This document shows, piece after piece, positions 17,467-26,172 of a stretch of DNA of 64,000 bases. The position numbers and the translations under genes were made by a program. Position 1 is the stretch's first letter; the number at the start of each line of letters is the position of its first letter. The notes below the pieces were generated by a model, which saw only the letters and a list, made by a program, of their open reading frames with translations, had not been told where the DNA came from and did not search any database. This DNA is from Micromonospora sp. NBC_01699 (GTDB lineage Bacteria; Actinomycetota; Actinomycetes; Mycobacteriales; Micromonosporaceae): positions 7,438,001 through 7,502,000 of the forward strand of contig NZ_CP109199.1 in the NCBI RefSeq assembly GCF_036250065.1, given 5' to 3'.

Positions 17467-18342
17467 GTGGCCCGGACCCGAAAGGTGACCGTCAGTACGG
17501 ACGCACACGGTCACACCGCCGGCTGGGCCGCGACGGAGCTGGAGGCGGCCCCGGCCGCGCCCCCCGACCACCACGCCGCCGCCTTCTTCGACGTGGACAA
17601 CACGATGATGCAGGGCGCCTCCATCTACTGGTTCGCCCGCGGGCTGGCCGCGCGCAACTACTTCACCACCACCGACCTGGCCCGGTTCGCCTGGCACCAG
17701 CTGCGGTTCCGGCTGCTCGCCACCGAGCACGCGGGCGACATGTCCCACGCCAAGGAGGCCGCGCTCGCCTTCGTGGAGGGGTGGCGGGTCGAGGACGTCG
17801 AGCGGCTCACCGAGGAGATCTTCGACGAGTTGATGGCGCCCCGGATCTGGGCCGGCACCCGCGCCCTGGCGCAGCTGCACCTCGACGCGGGCCAACGGGT
17901 GTGGCTGGTCAGCGCGGCTCCGGTGGAGATCGGCCGGGTGATCGCGGCCCGGCTCGGCCTGACCGGTGCGATCGGTACGGTCGCCGAGATCCACGACGGC
18001 GCGTACACCGGACGGCTGGTCGGGGACCTGATGCACGGCCCGGCGAAGGCGGACGCGGTGTGCCAGCTCGCCGCGGTGGAGCAGCTGGACCTGTCCCGCT
18101 GTGTGGCGTACAGCGACTCCTCGAACGACCTGCCGATGCTCTGCGCGGTCGGCCGGGCGGTGGCGATCAACCCGGACAACAACCTCCGTCGGGCCTCGCG
18201 GATGCGGGGCTGGGAGGTGCGGGACTTCCGTACCGGCCGGAAGGCGGCCCGGATCGCCGTACCGTCGACGGTGGCCGCCGGGCTGCTGGCCGGTGCGGTG
18301 ACCGCCGGGCTCGCGATGCGTCGGCGCCGGCAGGGCCGATGA
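17467..18342 (+). CDS. HAD-IB family hydrolase (SerB-like, membrane-tailed)
   Basis: A 291-residue phosphatase of HAD subfamily IB, the phosphoserine phosphatase-like group. Motif I is FFDVDNTMM (about 40); a helical cap follows; motif IV is AYSDSSNDLPMLCAVG. A C-terminal hydrophobic segment VAAGLLAGAVTAGLAM suggests a membrane anchor. GTG 17467 has GGAGG at good spacing. The actual substrate is uncertain; M. tuberculosis serB1 (Rv0505c) is the positional equivalent. It overlaps the next gene by 4 bases (ATGA). Confidence 0.88.
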   Translation: MARTRKVTVSTDAHGHTAGWAATELEAAPAAPPDHHAAAFFDVDNTMMQGASIYWFARGLAARNYFTTTDLARFAWHQLRFRLLATEHAGDMSHAKEAALAFVEGWRVEDVERLTEEIFDELMAPRIWAGTRALAQLHLDAGQRVWLVSAAPVEIGRVIAARLGLTGAIGTVAEIHDGAYTGRLVGDLMHGPAKADAVCQLAAVEQLDLSRCVAYSDSSNDLPMLCAVGRAVAINPDNNLRRASRMRGWEVRDFRTGRKAARIAVPSTVAAGLLAGAVTAGLAMRRRRQGR

Positions 18343-19511
18343 CCGCGCAGCCGACCACCGAGGCGAGCACCGGGACGGTCACCGGCACCACCACCGGAGC
18401 GACCGGCACACCGCAACGGCGTCGACCAGGTGGGGTGATCGGGCTGGTCGCGGCACTGGCCGCGGGTGGGGTGCTGCTCGCCCTGCCCACCGCCGGCCCC
18501 GACCCGGCCCCCGGGACGCAGGTGCGCACGATCGAACAGGTGTGGCCGGACGCCCGACCGGTGGAGATCCCGGCCGCTCTGCCGGACGGGCCGGCGTACA
18601 GCCCGGTTTTCTTCCTCGACGCGCGCGCCTCGGTCGGCACCGCGCCCAGCCCGGAGGGGACCCACCTGCGGCTGGTGCTGCGCACCGCCGACGGCGCGAT
18701 CCGCGAGCTGCGCCGGCTGCCGATCGCGGACGACCCGCAGTACGCCGGGTTCGCCCGCGCCGGTGACGAGTTCGCCTGGGCCGAGTCGACCATCGGGTCG
18801 GACGGTCGCGGACGTACCGAGTTGTGGGTGGTGAACCTGCCGTCGGCCCAGCCGGCCCGACGGGTCACCTCGGACAGCGGTGACGTGGTCTTCTTCAACT
18901 CCCAGTACGACATGGTGATCAACTCGGGCCGGCTCCACTGGGCCTCGGTCGCACCGGGCGAGCAGACGGCGACCGAGATCCGCTCGGTGGCGCTCACCGG
19001 CGGCGAGGTGTCGATCCGTACCGAGCCCGGCGCCTGGTCCGTGTCGGCGTACCCGTGGCTGGCCAGCGCCGGCACCGGAACGAGCGGCCCGGTCCAGCTC
19101 CGCGACCTGGAGCAGCGCAAGGTGATCGAGGTCGACGCCACCGGCTCCGAACTGGTCACCTGTAGTCCGACCTGGTGCCGGGTGCTGGTGCTGGGGGCGG
19201 TCGGGCCGGGGCGGATCGAGCTGATGCGCCCCGACGGTACGTCCCGACAGCGGGTGGCCGGCGGGGTGGCGACCGCCGCCGTGATCGACGTGGCGGTGCT
19301 CGACCGGTTCGAGGTGCTCTCCCTCGCCGACGCCCAGCGCACCGCCACCGACAGCCAGCAGTTGCTGCTGTACGACGTACGGGACCGGCAGACCGTGGTG
19401 GTGAGCGACGGCAGCGGGCTGGTGCTCTGCCGGGACGGCATCCTGTGGTGGTCGACCGGGGGCAGCGACATCACCGCCTGGCACAGCCTGGACCTGCGCG
19501 ACCTGAAGTAG
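18339..19511 (+). CDS. Membrane-anchored beta-propeller-like protein of unknown function
   Basis: 390 residues that I cannot assign to a named family. A Thr-rich cytoplasmic N-terminus precedes a signal-anchor (GVIGLVAALAAGGVLLALP, about 32-50). The rest is an extracytoplasmic beta-rich domain with repeated patterns of FAWAES, LHWASV, CRVLVLG and ILWWST that look like propeller blades. It is coupled to the HAD-IB gene by an ATGA overlap, so the two proteins may act together at the membrane. It converges with the acyltransferase gene. Confidence 0.75.
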   Translation: MTAQPTTEASTGTVTGTTTGATGTPQRRRPGGVIGLVAALAAGGVLLALPTAGPDPAPGTQVRTIEQVWPDARPVEIPAALPDGPAYSPVFFLDARASVGTAPSPEGTHLRLVLRTADGAIRELRRLPIADDPQYAGFARAGDEFAWAESTIGSDGRGRTELWVVNLPSAQPARRVTSDSGDVVFFNSQYDMVINSGRLHWASVAPGEQTATEIRSVALTGGEVSIRTEPGAWSVSAYPWLASAGTGTSGPVQLRDLEQRKVIEVDATGSELVTCSPTWCRVLVLGAVGPGRIELMRPDGTSRQRVAGGVATAAVIDVAVLDRFEVLSLADAQRTATDSQQLLLYDVRDRQTVVVSDGSGLVLCRDGILWWSTGGSDITAWHSLDLRDLK

Positions 19512-19522
19512 GCCGGGCGGGG

Positions 19523-20428
19523 TCAGGGGCCGAACGGGTCCGGGCGACGCTCCAGCAACTGGTGCAGGGTCTGCTGGATCGTCTCGCGTACCTGGTCGGC
19601 GAGGTTGAACACGACCAGCGGGTCGTCGGCCTGGTCGGCCATGCCCTCGGTCGAGATCGGCGGGCAGAACTCGATCAGCCACTTGCTCGGCAGCGGCACC
19701 ATGCCCAGCGGCCCGAGCCACGGGAAGGTCGGCGTCACCGGGAAGTACGGCAGCTTGAGCAGTCGGGCCAACGGCTTGATGTCGGCCAGCATCGGGTACG
19801 TCTCCTCGGCCCCGACGATCGCCACCGGGATGATCGGGGTGCCGGTACGCAGTGCCGCCGAGACGAAGCCGCCCCGGCCGAACCGTTGCAGCCTGTAGCG
19901 GTCGGCGTAGAGCTTGCCGACGCCCTTGAAGCCCTCGGGGAACACCCCGACCAGCTCACCCCGGCCGAGCAGCCGCTCGGCGTCCGGGTTGCACGCCATC
20001 GTGCCGCCGGTCTTGCGGGCAAGTTCGGAGACGACCGGCATCCGGAACACGATGTCGGCCCCGAGCAGGCGCAGGTAGCGGTGGGCCGGGTGCCGGTCGT
20101 GCAGCACCGCGGAGAGGATCAGCGCGTCCAGCGCGACGGTGCCGGAGTGGTTGCCCACCACCAGCCCGGCGCCCTCGACCGGCAGGTTCTCCACCCCGGT
20201 GACCTCGGTGCGGAACCAGTCCCGGTAGAGCTGGCGCAACAGCGGGTGGAAGACCCGATCGGTCAGCTCGGGGTCGAAGCCGAACTCGTCGATCTCGTAC
20301 TGGCCGGCGAGGCGGCGGCGGAGGAACGCGAGCCCGGACGCGACCCGCCGATCCCAGACGTCACCCGGCTGGTCGGGCACCGCTGCTCCGATCGGCTCCG
20401 GCGCGGGCGACCGCCCGTTCTCACTCAT
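19523..20428 (-). CDS. Lysophospholipid acyltransferase (PlsC-like)
   Basis: A 301-residue membrane-associated acyltransferase. Acceptor motif VVGNHSGTVALDALIL (His and Asp), FPEGFKGVGK (the glycerol-phosphate binding block) and VPVAIVGAEE-like PIIPVAIVG are present. Position next to an epimerase gene, a bS22 gene and an excisionase-like gene parallels M. tuberculosis Rv0500A-Rv0502. It probably acylates a lyso-phospholipid; the exact acceptor is unknown. It starts 6 bp after the epimerase stop, so the two are co-transcribed. Confidence 0.88.
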   Translation of the reverse strand: MSENGRSPAPEPIGAAVPDQPGDVWDRRVASGLAFLRRRLAGQYEIDEFGFDPELTDRVFHPLLRQLYRDWFRTEVTGVENLPVEGAGLVVGNHSGTVALDALILSAVLHDRHPAHRYLRLLGADIVFRMPVVSELARKTGGTMACNPDAERLLGRGELVGVFPEGFKGVGKLYADRYRLQRFGRGGFVSAALRTGTPIIPVAIVGAEETYPMLADIKPLARLLKLPYFPVTPTFPWLGPLGMVPLPSKWLIEFCPPISTEGMADQADDPLVVFNLADQVRETIQQTLHQLLERRPDPFGP

Positions 20429-20434
20429 CGACGG

Positions 20435-21529
20435 TCACTCACCGGTGTTCGCTGGTCCGGGGGAATTGGCCACCGCAGCGCGTACCTGGCGGATGCCGTC
20501 CAGGATCGCCCGTTCGGCGGCGGCGAGCTGGTCGGCCCGGACCACCGTTCGGTCGGTGTGTCCGCCGACGAAGTCGTCGAACGCGGCGGCGGTGGAGCGC
20601 GGGGTGAAGCCGTACTCGGTGGTGAGCCTGGTCGTGTCGACCACCCGGCCGTGCACGAACAGGTCGACCTGGTCCAGGCCGTAGCGTCCGAAGCCCAGCG
20701 TGCGGGCGATTCCGGCCGCGCCGGACAGGCCGGGTTCAAGCACGGGTACGGCGACCCGCCCGGACCGCCGGATCGCCTGGGACAGGGCGAGTACGCCCGG
20801 ACCGGCGACGTTGTACGTGCCGCCGTGCTCCTCGGTCACCGACCGGTGCAGGACTTCGAGTGCGTCCTCGATGTGCAGGAACTGAAGTCGCGGGTCCCGC
20901 CCGAGCACCGTCGGTACGACCCGCTGGGCGAAGTAGCGGGTCAGCGTGGTGTCGGCGGTGGAGCCGATGAACGGGGCGAAGCGCAACACGGTCGCGGTGA
21001 CGTCGGGCCGGCGACGGCGGAAGCCGCGGACGTAGCCCTCGATGTCGAGGATGTCGCGGGCGAATCCGCCGCGCGGCACCGCGTGCGGTTCGGTCTCCTC
21101 GGTGAAGACCGCCGGGTCGCGAAACGACGCCCCGTACGCGGCGGTGGAGGAACGGACCACCAACCGACGCAGCCGGGGCGCGCGTTGGCACGCGGCGAGC
21201 AGCTGCATGGTGCCGATGACGTTCTGTTCCTTCATTGCCGCCCGCCCACCGTGCTGCTGGTCGGGGGCGGTCACCAGCGCGAGGTGGACCACCGAGTCGG
21301 CGGCCAGGTCGTCGATGACGGTGCCCACCGACGCCGCGTCGGCCCGTACCCGGTCGACTCCGTCGAGTAGCGGGGCCAGTTCGGCGGACGGGTCGGCGGC
21401 GTCCAGCCCGACCACCCGCGCGATCCGGGGATCGGCGGCGAGGCGGGCGGCGACGTGGGCGCCGAGGTAGCGACTGACCCCGGTGACCACGACAACCCCC
21501 GGTGCACCCGAGGTGCGGCCGGGGGTCAT
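20435..21529 (-). CDS. NAD-dependent epimerase/dehydratase (extended SDR)
   Basis: A 364-residue extended short-chain dehydrogenase. The nucleotide-binding motif is VTGVSRYLGAHVA at the N-terminus, with VVRSSTAAYG and HIEDALEVLHRSV further on. ATG 21529 is chosen for the Shine-Dalgarno GAGGAG six bases upstream; a longer in-frame ORF has none. The positional counterpart in M. tuberculosis is Rv0501 (galE2). The sugar substrate cannot be told from the sequence. It is first gene of a pair with the acyltransferase. Confidence 0.88.
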   Translation of the reverse strand: MTPGRTSGAPGVVVVTGVSRYLGAHVAARLAADPRIARVVGLDAADPSAELAPLLDGVDRVRADAASVGTVIDDLAADSVVHLALVTAPDQQHGGRAAMKEQNVIGTMQLLAACQRAPRLRRLVVRSSTAAYGASFRDPAVFTEETEPHAVPRGGFARDILDIEGYVRGFRRRRPDVTATVLRFAPFIGSTADTTLTRYFAQRVVPTVLGRDPRLQFLHIEDALEVLHRSVTEEHGGTYNVAGPGVLALSQAIRRSGRVAVPVLEPGLSGAAGIARTLGFGRYGLDQVDLFVHGRVVDTTRLTTEYGFTPRSTAAAFDDFVGGHTDRTVVRADQLAAAERAILDGIRQVRAAVANSPGPANTGE

Positions 21530-21635
21530 CCCAGGCTCCTCGTCAGCGGGTACGGGCGTGCGCGCCCGGACCACCGCGACCGCGTCACGGTTGCCTCCGC
21601 GGGTCGACGGGTGGCAAGTGGCGCCTTGAGCCGGG

Positions 21636-21652
21636 CCTGGGCCCGGCCCAGG
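21636..21652. terminator. Hairpin just after the bS22 gene
   Basis: CCTGGGC-CCG-GCCCAGG lies immediately downstream of the bS22 stop codon, before the epimerase gene. Confidence 0.5.
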
Positions 21653-21754
21653 TCACTTGCCGAGCTTGCGACGCTGGACGCGGGTCTTACGCAGCAGCTT
21701 GCGGTGCTTCTTCTTAGCCATGCGCTTGCGGCGCTTCTTGACCACCGAGCCCAT
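21653..21754 (-). CDS. Small ribosomal protein bS22 (AURKAIP1/COX24 domain)
   Basis: A 33-residue, extremely basic protein ([20 protein letters not shown] core). It matches the actinobacterial small-subunit protein bS22 seen in mycobacterial ribosome structures. ATG 21754 is preceded by GGAAGGGC. Such genes are often missed because of size. It is followed by a hairpin and then the epimerase gene, the same order as Rv0500B-Rv0501. Confidence 0.9.
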   Translation of the reverse strand: MGSVVKKRRKRMAKKKHRKLLRKTRVQRRKLGK

Positions 21755-22006
21755 ACGACAGCCCTTCCGATGCAACGTGCGGGTCGGCCCGGAGGCCATC
21801 GTCGGATGGCACCGGGAACCGAACTGGACAACGGACCGGATCCGGCTGGTGGGTGTTGGACGCACCAAGATGGGATCACGGTCGCGGTCCAGGGTAGCCG
21901 TCGCCCCTGCACAGGCCCAACGCGGCCCCATGCACAACCGTCACGGCCCCGGCCACGACCACCCCGGCCTGCACCGTCCCGACGCCGACGGGCGTCGCGG
22001 GCGGGA

Positions 22007-22219
22007 TCAGGCCGTTTCTTGGAACGCCCCGCGCAGGTACTCGTGCACCGCGTGCTCGGGCACCCGGAACGACCGACCGACCCGGACCGCGGTGAGTTCA
22101 CCGGAGTGCACCAGCCGATAGACGGTCATCTTCGAAACCCGCATCAGAGTCGCCACCTCGGCGACGGTCAGGAACCTGACCTCCGACAGCCGAGCGTCGG
22201 ACTGTGGTGATCCCGTCAT
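22007..22219 (-). CDS. BldC/excisionase-type helix-turn-helix protein
   Basis: A 70-residue MerR-like DNA-binding protein (FLTVAEVATLMRVSKMTVYRLVHSGELTAVRVGRSFRVPEHAVHEYL). It is not a phage excisionase by context: the family member next to bS22 is conserved across actinobacteria (M. tuberculosis Rv0500A, Streptomyces BdtA). Its targets are unknown here. The 250 bp between it and bS22 contain no gene. Confidence 0.9.
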   Translation of the reverse strand: MTGSPQSDARLSEVRFLTVAEVATLMRVSKMTVYRLVHSGELTAVRVGRSFRVPEHAVHEYLRGAFQETA

Positions 22220-22476
22220 GGCTCACCGACCCATTCCATTCCCCGGCGCGTGCCCCCGGGCGGGCTGCTCCCGCGCCACGGCGGGCAACGCGCGTGTTAC
22301 CAGTACGGTAGCGGGACGGCTGTGACCTGCGCGATCCCTTCACGCTGTTGATCATAGGTCGTCAAGCTGCCACACCGGCCTGAGCAGGCATTTTCCACCC
22401 GGTAGGGGACAGAATTCCGACTCGGCACCGGAACGGGCGCCCAAACCATCACATCCGACCGTGAGTAACGATGGCC

Positions 22477-23661
22477 TCACTCGGCGCGCAGGGCGACCAC
22501 CGGGTCGAGTCGCCCGGCGCGCCGGGCCGGTAGCACGCCGAAGACGATGCCCACCGCCGCCGAGACGCCGAAGGCCAGTGCCAGCGACCAACCGGTGACC
22601 GTGGCCGGCACCGGGCTGAGTCCGGCCACCAGCAACGCCCCGCCGATGCCGAGACCCATCCCGCTCACCCCGCCGAGGGCGGTCAGCAGCACCGCCTCCA
22701 GCAGAAACTGCAAACCGATGTCCCGGGGTCGGGCACCGACCGCCTTGCGCAGCCCGATCTCGCGGGTCCGTTCGCGTACCGAGACCAGCATGATGTTCGA
22801 GACGCCGACCCCGCCCACCAGCAGCGAGACGCCGGCGATCGCGGCCAGCACCCCGGTCAGCACACCGAGGATGTCGCCGAGTACGCCGAGGATCTGCTCC
22901 TGGGTGATCGCGCTGAACTCGGTGTCCGGGTGCCGGGTCGTCAACTCGCCGATAATCAGGTTCCCCAGTACGGTGATCCGCTCCCGGTCCGGCGCTTTCA
23001 CCGCTATCCCGTCGATCCTCGTCGTACCGTAGAGCCGGTGCGCGGCGGTGACCGGGATGTGCACCTCGTGGTCCCGGTCCAGGCCGAGGCTCTGCCCGAG
23101 CGGTGCGAAGGTGCCGATCACCCGGAACCGCACCGACGCGATCGAGACCTGCCGGCCGATCGGCTCGTGGTCGCCGAACAGCGCGCTGGCCACCCGCGAC
23201 CCGAGCACCGCCACCCGGCGGGCACCGTCCACATCGGACGAACTGAGGTAGGCCCCCCGGTCGAGTTCGCGGACGAAGACCTGCTGGGTGGTCTCCAGCA
23301 CGCCCTGTACGGTGCTGAACGCCGAGTTGGTGCCGGCCCGTACGGTCTCGCCGGAGGCGACCGTGGCGGTGACCAGAGCGGCGTCGCCGACCACCTCGCT
23401 AACCGCGGCCACGTCGGACAGGTCGAGCCGGGACACCGCCGGCGCGGCACCCAGGTCGAGCCGACCGGGCACCACCACCAGCAGATTCGAGCCGAGCCCC
23501 TCGACCTGCTGCTGGACCTCGCGCTTCGCGCCGGTGCCGATGGCCACCAGCACCACCACCGCGGCCACGCCGATGATCACCCCGAGCATGGTCAACCCGC
23601 TGCGCATCCGGTTGGCCCGCAGCGCGTCCCGCGCCACCCGCCACCCCTCAGCCAGCCGCAC
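22477..23661 (-). CDS. MacB-type ABC transporter permease
   Basis: A 394-residue permease of the MacB/FtsX family. It has an N-terminal span ([19 protein letters not shown], about 25-45) and a large extracytoplasmic MacB_PCD domain. Three C-terminal spans contain the FtsX signature [30 protein letters not shown] 23661. It is the third gene of an adaptor-ATPase-permease operon, separated from the ATPase by a 15-bp tandem repeat array rather than an overlap. The predicted role is mechanotransmission export; the substrate is unknown. Confidence 0.92.
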   Translation of the reverse strand: MRLAEGWRVARDALRANRMRSGLTMLGVIIGVAAVVVLVAIGTGAKREVQQQVEGLGSNLLVVVPGRLDLGAAPAVSRLDLSDVAAVSEVVGDAALVTATVASGETVRAGTNSAFSTVQGVLETTQQVFVRELDRGAYLSSSDVDGARRVAVLGSRVASALFGDHEPIGRQVSIASVRFRVIGTFAPLGQSLGLDRDHEVHIPVTAAHRLYGTTRIDGIAVKAPDRERITVLGNLIIGELTTRHPDTEFSAITQEQILGVLGDILGVLTGVLAAIAGVSLLVGGVGVSNIMLVSVRERTREIGLRKAVGARPRDIGLQFLLEAVLLTALGGVSGMGLGIGGALLVAGLSPVPATVTGWSLALAFGVSAAVGIVFGVLPARRAGRLDPVVALRAE

Positions 23662-23685
23662 GTGCCACCGAGCCGATCAACTTCC

Positions 23686-23760
23686 GCCGGGCCGAGTGCC
23701 GCCGGGCCGAGTGCTGCCGGGCCGAGTGCCGCCGGGCCGAGTGCCGCCGGGCCGAGTCCT
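23686..23760. repeat. 15-bp tandem repeat (5 copies) between ABC genes
   Basis: Five units of GCCGGGCCGAGTGCC, three identical (23686, 23716, 23731) and two with one or two changes (23701, 23746). Decayed units run on to about 23790, across the ATPase stop codon (23782-23784). The 15-base period keeps a frame (LGPAA on the minus strand), so copy-number change would not shift translation if it were ever read through. Confidence 0.95.
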
Positions 23761-23781
23761 GCGGGGTAGTTCGCTGCCGGG

Positions 23782-24678
23782 TCATGTGCTGCCGCCCCGG
23801 CGGGGCGTGGGCAGGGGATGCGGCGGGCGAAGGCGCCCGGTGGCTCCGGCGGCGCCACCGGAGCCACCGGACGGGTGCCCCGGCTCGCTTCCGGACGCGA
23901 ACCGGGGCTCCGCGCTGGGAGCGGCGTCCACTATCTCAGGTGAGGAAACCGGCCCCACCGGCACGGGCTCGTCCTCGACGATCCGGCCGTCCCGGATGAT
24001 GATCTGTCGTCGCGTACGGGCCGCCAGCTGTCGGTCGTGGGTCACCAGCACGATCGCCACCCCGCGTTCGGCGTTCAGCTCCTCCAACAGGGCGAGTACG
24101 GATTCGCCGGTGACACTGTCGAGGTTGCCGGTCGGCTCGTCGGCCAGCAGGACGGCCGGGTCGGTGACCAGCGCCCGAGCGATCGCCACCCGTTGCTGCT
24201 CACCGCCGGAGAGCTGGTTCGGCCGGTGCCCGAGCCGGTGCCCGAGACCGACCCGGACCAGGGTCTCGCTGGCCAGTGCGCGCCGCTGTCGGGCCCCGAG
24301 TCCCCGGTAGACCAGGGGCAGCGCCACGTTGTCCACCGCGCTGGTGCGGGGCAGCAGGTGGAACGACTGGAACACGAAGCCGATGGTCCGGTTGCGCAGG
24401 TCCGCCAACTCCGCGGCGGTCAGCGTGCCGACGTCCCGACCGCCGATACGCAACGTCCCGGCGCTGGGCCGGTCCAGGCCACCGAGCAGGTGCATCAGGG
24501 TCGACTTGCCGGATCCGGACGGCCCGACGATCGCGATGTGGTCGCCGGGCGCGATCCGCAGCGACACCCCGCGCAGCGCCGCCACCTCGCCCCCACCCAG
24601 GTCGTACGTGCGGGTCACGTCGATCGCCTCGACCGCGGGTTCGACCCCGCACCCGACGGTGGTCCCGGTGCCGGTCAA
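23782..24678 (-). CDS. ABC transporter ATPase (MacB/LolD type)
   Basis: A 298-residue ATPase with Walker [11 protein letters not shown]-loop [11 protein letters not shown], signature [15 protein letters not shown], Walker [13 protein letters not shown] and switch His VTHD. The N-terminus (ATG 24678) overlaps the adaptor stop by 4 bases. About 60 residues after the nucleotide-binding domain are low-complexity, rich in Pro, Ser and Gly; they are longer than in typical LolD proteins and end inside the tandem-repeat region. Confidence 0.93.
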   Translation of the reverse strand: MTGTGTTVGCGVEPAVEAIDVTRTYDLGGGEVAALRGVSLRIAPGDHIAIVGPSGSGKSTLMHLLGGLDRPSAGTLRIGGRDVGTLTAAELADLRNRTIGFVFQSFHLLPRTSAVDNVALPLVYRGLGARQRRALASETLVRVGLGHRLGHRPNQLSGGEQQRVAIARALVTDPAVLLADEPTGNLDSVTGESVLALLEELNAERGVAIVLVTHDRQLAARTRRQIIIRDGRIVEDEPVPVGPVSSPEIVDAAPSAEPRFASGSEPGHPSGGSGGAAGATGRLRPPHPLPTPRRGGST

Positions 24679-26075
24679 GGGATCTGCTGTCCGGTACGGA
24701 TCCGGTCGGTGTCACCGACGACGAGTTGTTGTCCGGCCTGCACCCCGTCGAGGATCTGCACCAGTTCGGTCCCCTGGACGCCGACGGTCACCGGCACCCG
24801 GACGGCTCGGCCGGCGCGGACCAGCCAGACGTTGTCCCGCCCCTGGGTGGAGAAGACGGCGGTGGCGGGTACGGTCACCGCGTCGTCGGCCTGACGTACC
24901 CGCAGGTGGGCGATTGCGCTCATGCCGGGCCGGGGCGTGGGGGCGGGGCGTCCGTCGGGGTAGCGCCCCTCGGCCAGCACGAGCCGGACCTGGTAGCCGA
25001 CGCCGGCCCGCGCTCCGGCGGCCGGCAGTACGTCGACGGCACGCACCCGGGCGTCGTACGTGGCGCCGGTGGCGGCGTCGAACTCAACGGTCGCCGCGAC
25101 TCCGGGCGCGACGAGCAGTACATCTGTCTCGTCCACCTCGGCGACCAGTCCCAGTTCGGCGAGGTCGACGACGGTCATGATCGGGGTACCGGCGCTGACC
25201 CGGCCGCCCACCGGCACGGCTGGATCGACGCCGGGCATCGCCGGGCCGGCCAGTGCGCCGGGGCCGCCGGCTCCCCCGATACCGCCGGTGATGCCGGCCG
25301 CGCCGAGCAGTCCGGTGAGCGCGTCGGCCGGTCCGGTGCCGTCGGCGGTGCCACCCAGCTGGATCACTCCGCCGACCGGCGCCCGCAGGGTGAGCGCGTC
25401 GACCGTCGACTTCGCCAGGTCGTACGCCTGCTGGGCCTGGATCCGCTGGGCGGCGCCGAGCGCGCCGACCGCCGCGTCGAGTTGGGCGACGCCCCGCTGG
25501 GCGGCCCGTACGGCCTGGTCGGCGGCGCGGGCGGCGGTGGCGTACTGCTGTTGCGCGGCACGGACCTGGTTGAGTTGGGCATCCCGGAGTGCAGGATCGG
25601 TGATCTTCCGGGCGGCGTCCCGGGCGGCGGCGAACGCGCGGGCAGCGGCCTGGTCGGTGGCCCGCTGGCTCCGTTTGAGGTCGGCCCGCCGCAGGCCACC
25701 GCCACCGGTGCGGCCCGCCCGTTTGGCCGCGTCGAGGGCCTGTTTTGCCTGGTCGAGCCGACTTCGGGCGGTCGACGAGTCGATCACGGCGAGGGTCTGG
25801 CCGGCGGTGACGGTGTCGCCGGGGCTGACCCGCAGGTCGGTCAGGACGCCGTCGGCGGGCGCGCTGAGGGTCGCCACCGCGCGGGCGGTGACGCTGGCCG
25901 GGGCGTCGACCAGTTCCGCGACGCTGGCCCGCGCCGCGCTGCCGAGCGCGACCGGGGCGGGGTCGTCGCCGCAGGCGGCCGCACCGAGGCCGACCAGGAC
26001 GACCGAGCCGACGACAAGGACGGACAGCAGGGGCCGCGACGCTGCGTACACGGGCGGCGACGGAACGCGACTCAC
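24675..26075 (-). CDS. HlyD/MacA-like efflux adaptor lipoprotein
   Basis: A 466-residue adaptor. A signal peptide ends at a lipobox-like LGAAAC, suggesting lipid anchoring. A lipoyl half (GDTVTAGQTLAVID) follows, then a long Ala/Gln/Arg-rich coiled-coil hairpin (about 130-230), the second lipoyl half, and beta-barrel domains. GTG 26075 is 6 bases after a TAGCAT -10 box (26082-26087), so the mRNA is probably leaderless. It heads the operon adaptor-ATPase-permease. Such adaptors in a monoderm probably bridge to the cell wall side. Confidence 0.88.
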   Translation of the reverse strand: MSRVPSPPVYAASRPLLSVLVVGSVVLVGLGAAACGDDPAPVALGSAARASVAELVDAPASVTARAVATLSAPADGVLTDLRVSPGDTVTAGQTLAVIDSSTARSRLDQAKQALDAAKRAGRTGGGGLRRADLKRSQRATDQAAARAFAAARDAARKITDPALRDAQLNQVRAAQQQYATAARAADQAVRAAQRGVAQLDAAVGALGAAQRIQAQQAYDLAKSTVDALTLRAPVGGVIQLGGTADGTGPADALTGLLGAAGITGGIGGAGGPGALAGPAMPGVDPAVPVGGRVSAGTPIMTVVDLAELGLVAEVDETDVLLVAPGVAATVEFDAATGATYDARVRAVDVLPAAGARAGVGYQVRLVLAEGRYPDGRPAPTPRPGMSAIAHLRVRQADDAVTVPATAVFSTQGRDNVWLVRAGRAVRVPVTVGVQGTELVQILDGVQAGQQLVVGDTDRIRTGQQIP

Positions 26076-26081
26076 GGCCTC

Positions 26082-26087
26082 ATGCTA
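26082..26087 (-). promoter_or_regulatory. -10 box of the MacAB-like operon
   Basis: TAGCAT on the minus strand, 6 bases before GTG 26075. Confidence 0.5.
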
Positions 26088-26172
26088 CGAGCAACACCCC
26101 TGGTACGGACACCGCGACGCGCGGGGTGCACCCGCCCCGGCCACCCAGCCGTCGGCCGTCAGCGGGCAGCCG

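Noticed and set aside
19175-21370. 731-residue plus-strand ORF over the acyltransferase and epimerase genes
   Set aside because: It has no recognisable motif and lies antisense to two genes with clear signatures.
22007-22219. Phage excisionase and hence an integrated element
   Set aside because: The protein belongs to the chromosomal BldC-like group and no integrase, attachment repeat or phage gene is nearby.
22344-22356. GTTGATCAT resembling one arm of the family B palindrome
   Set aside because: No second arm or loop follows, and the match is only nine bases.
23686-23760. CRISPR-like array
   Set aside because: The units are directly abutting 15-mers without spacers and there are no cas genes.
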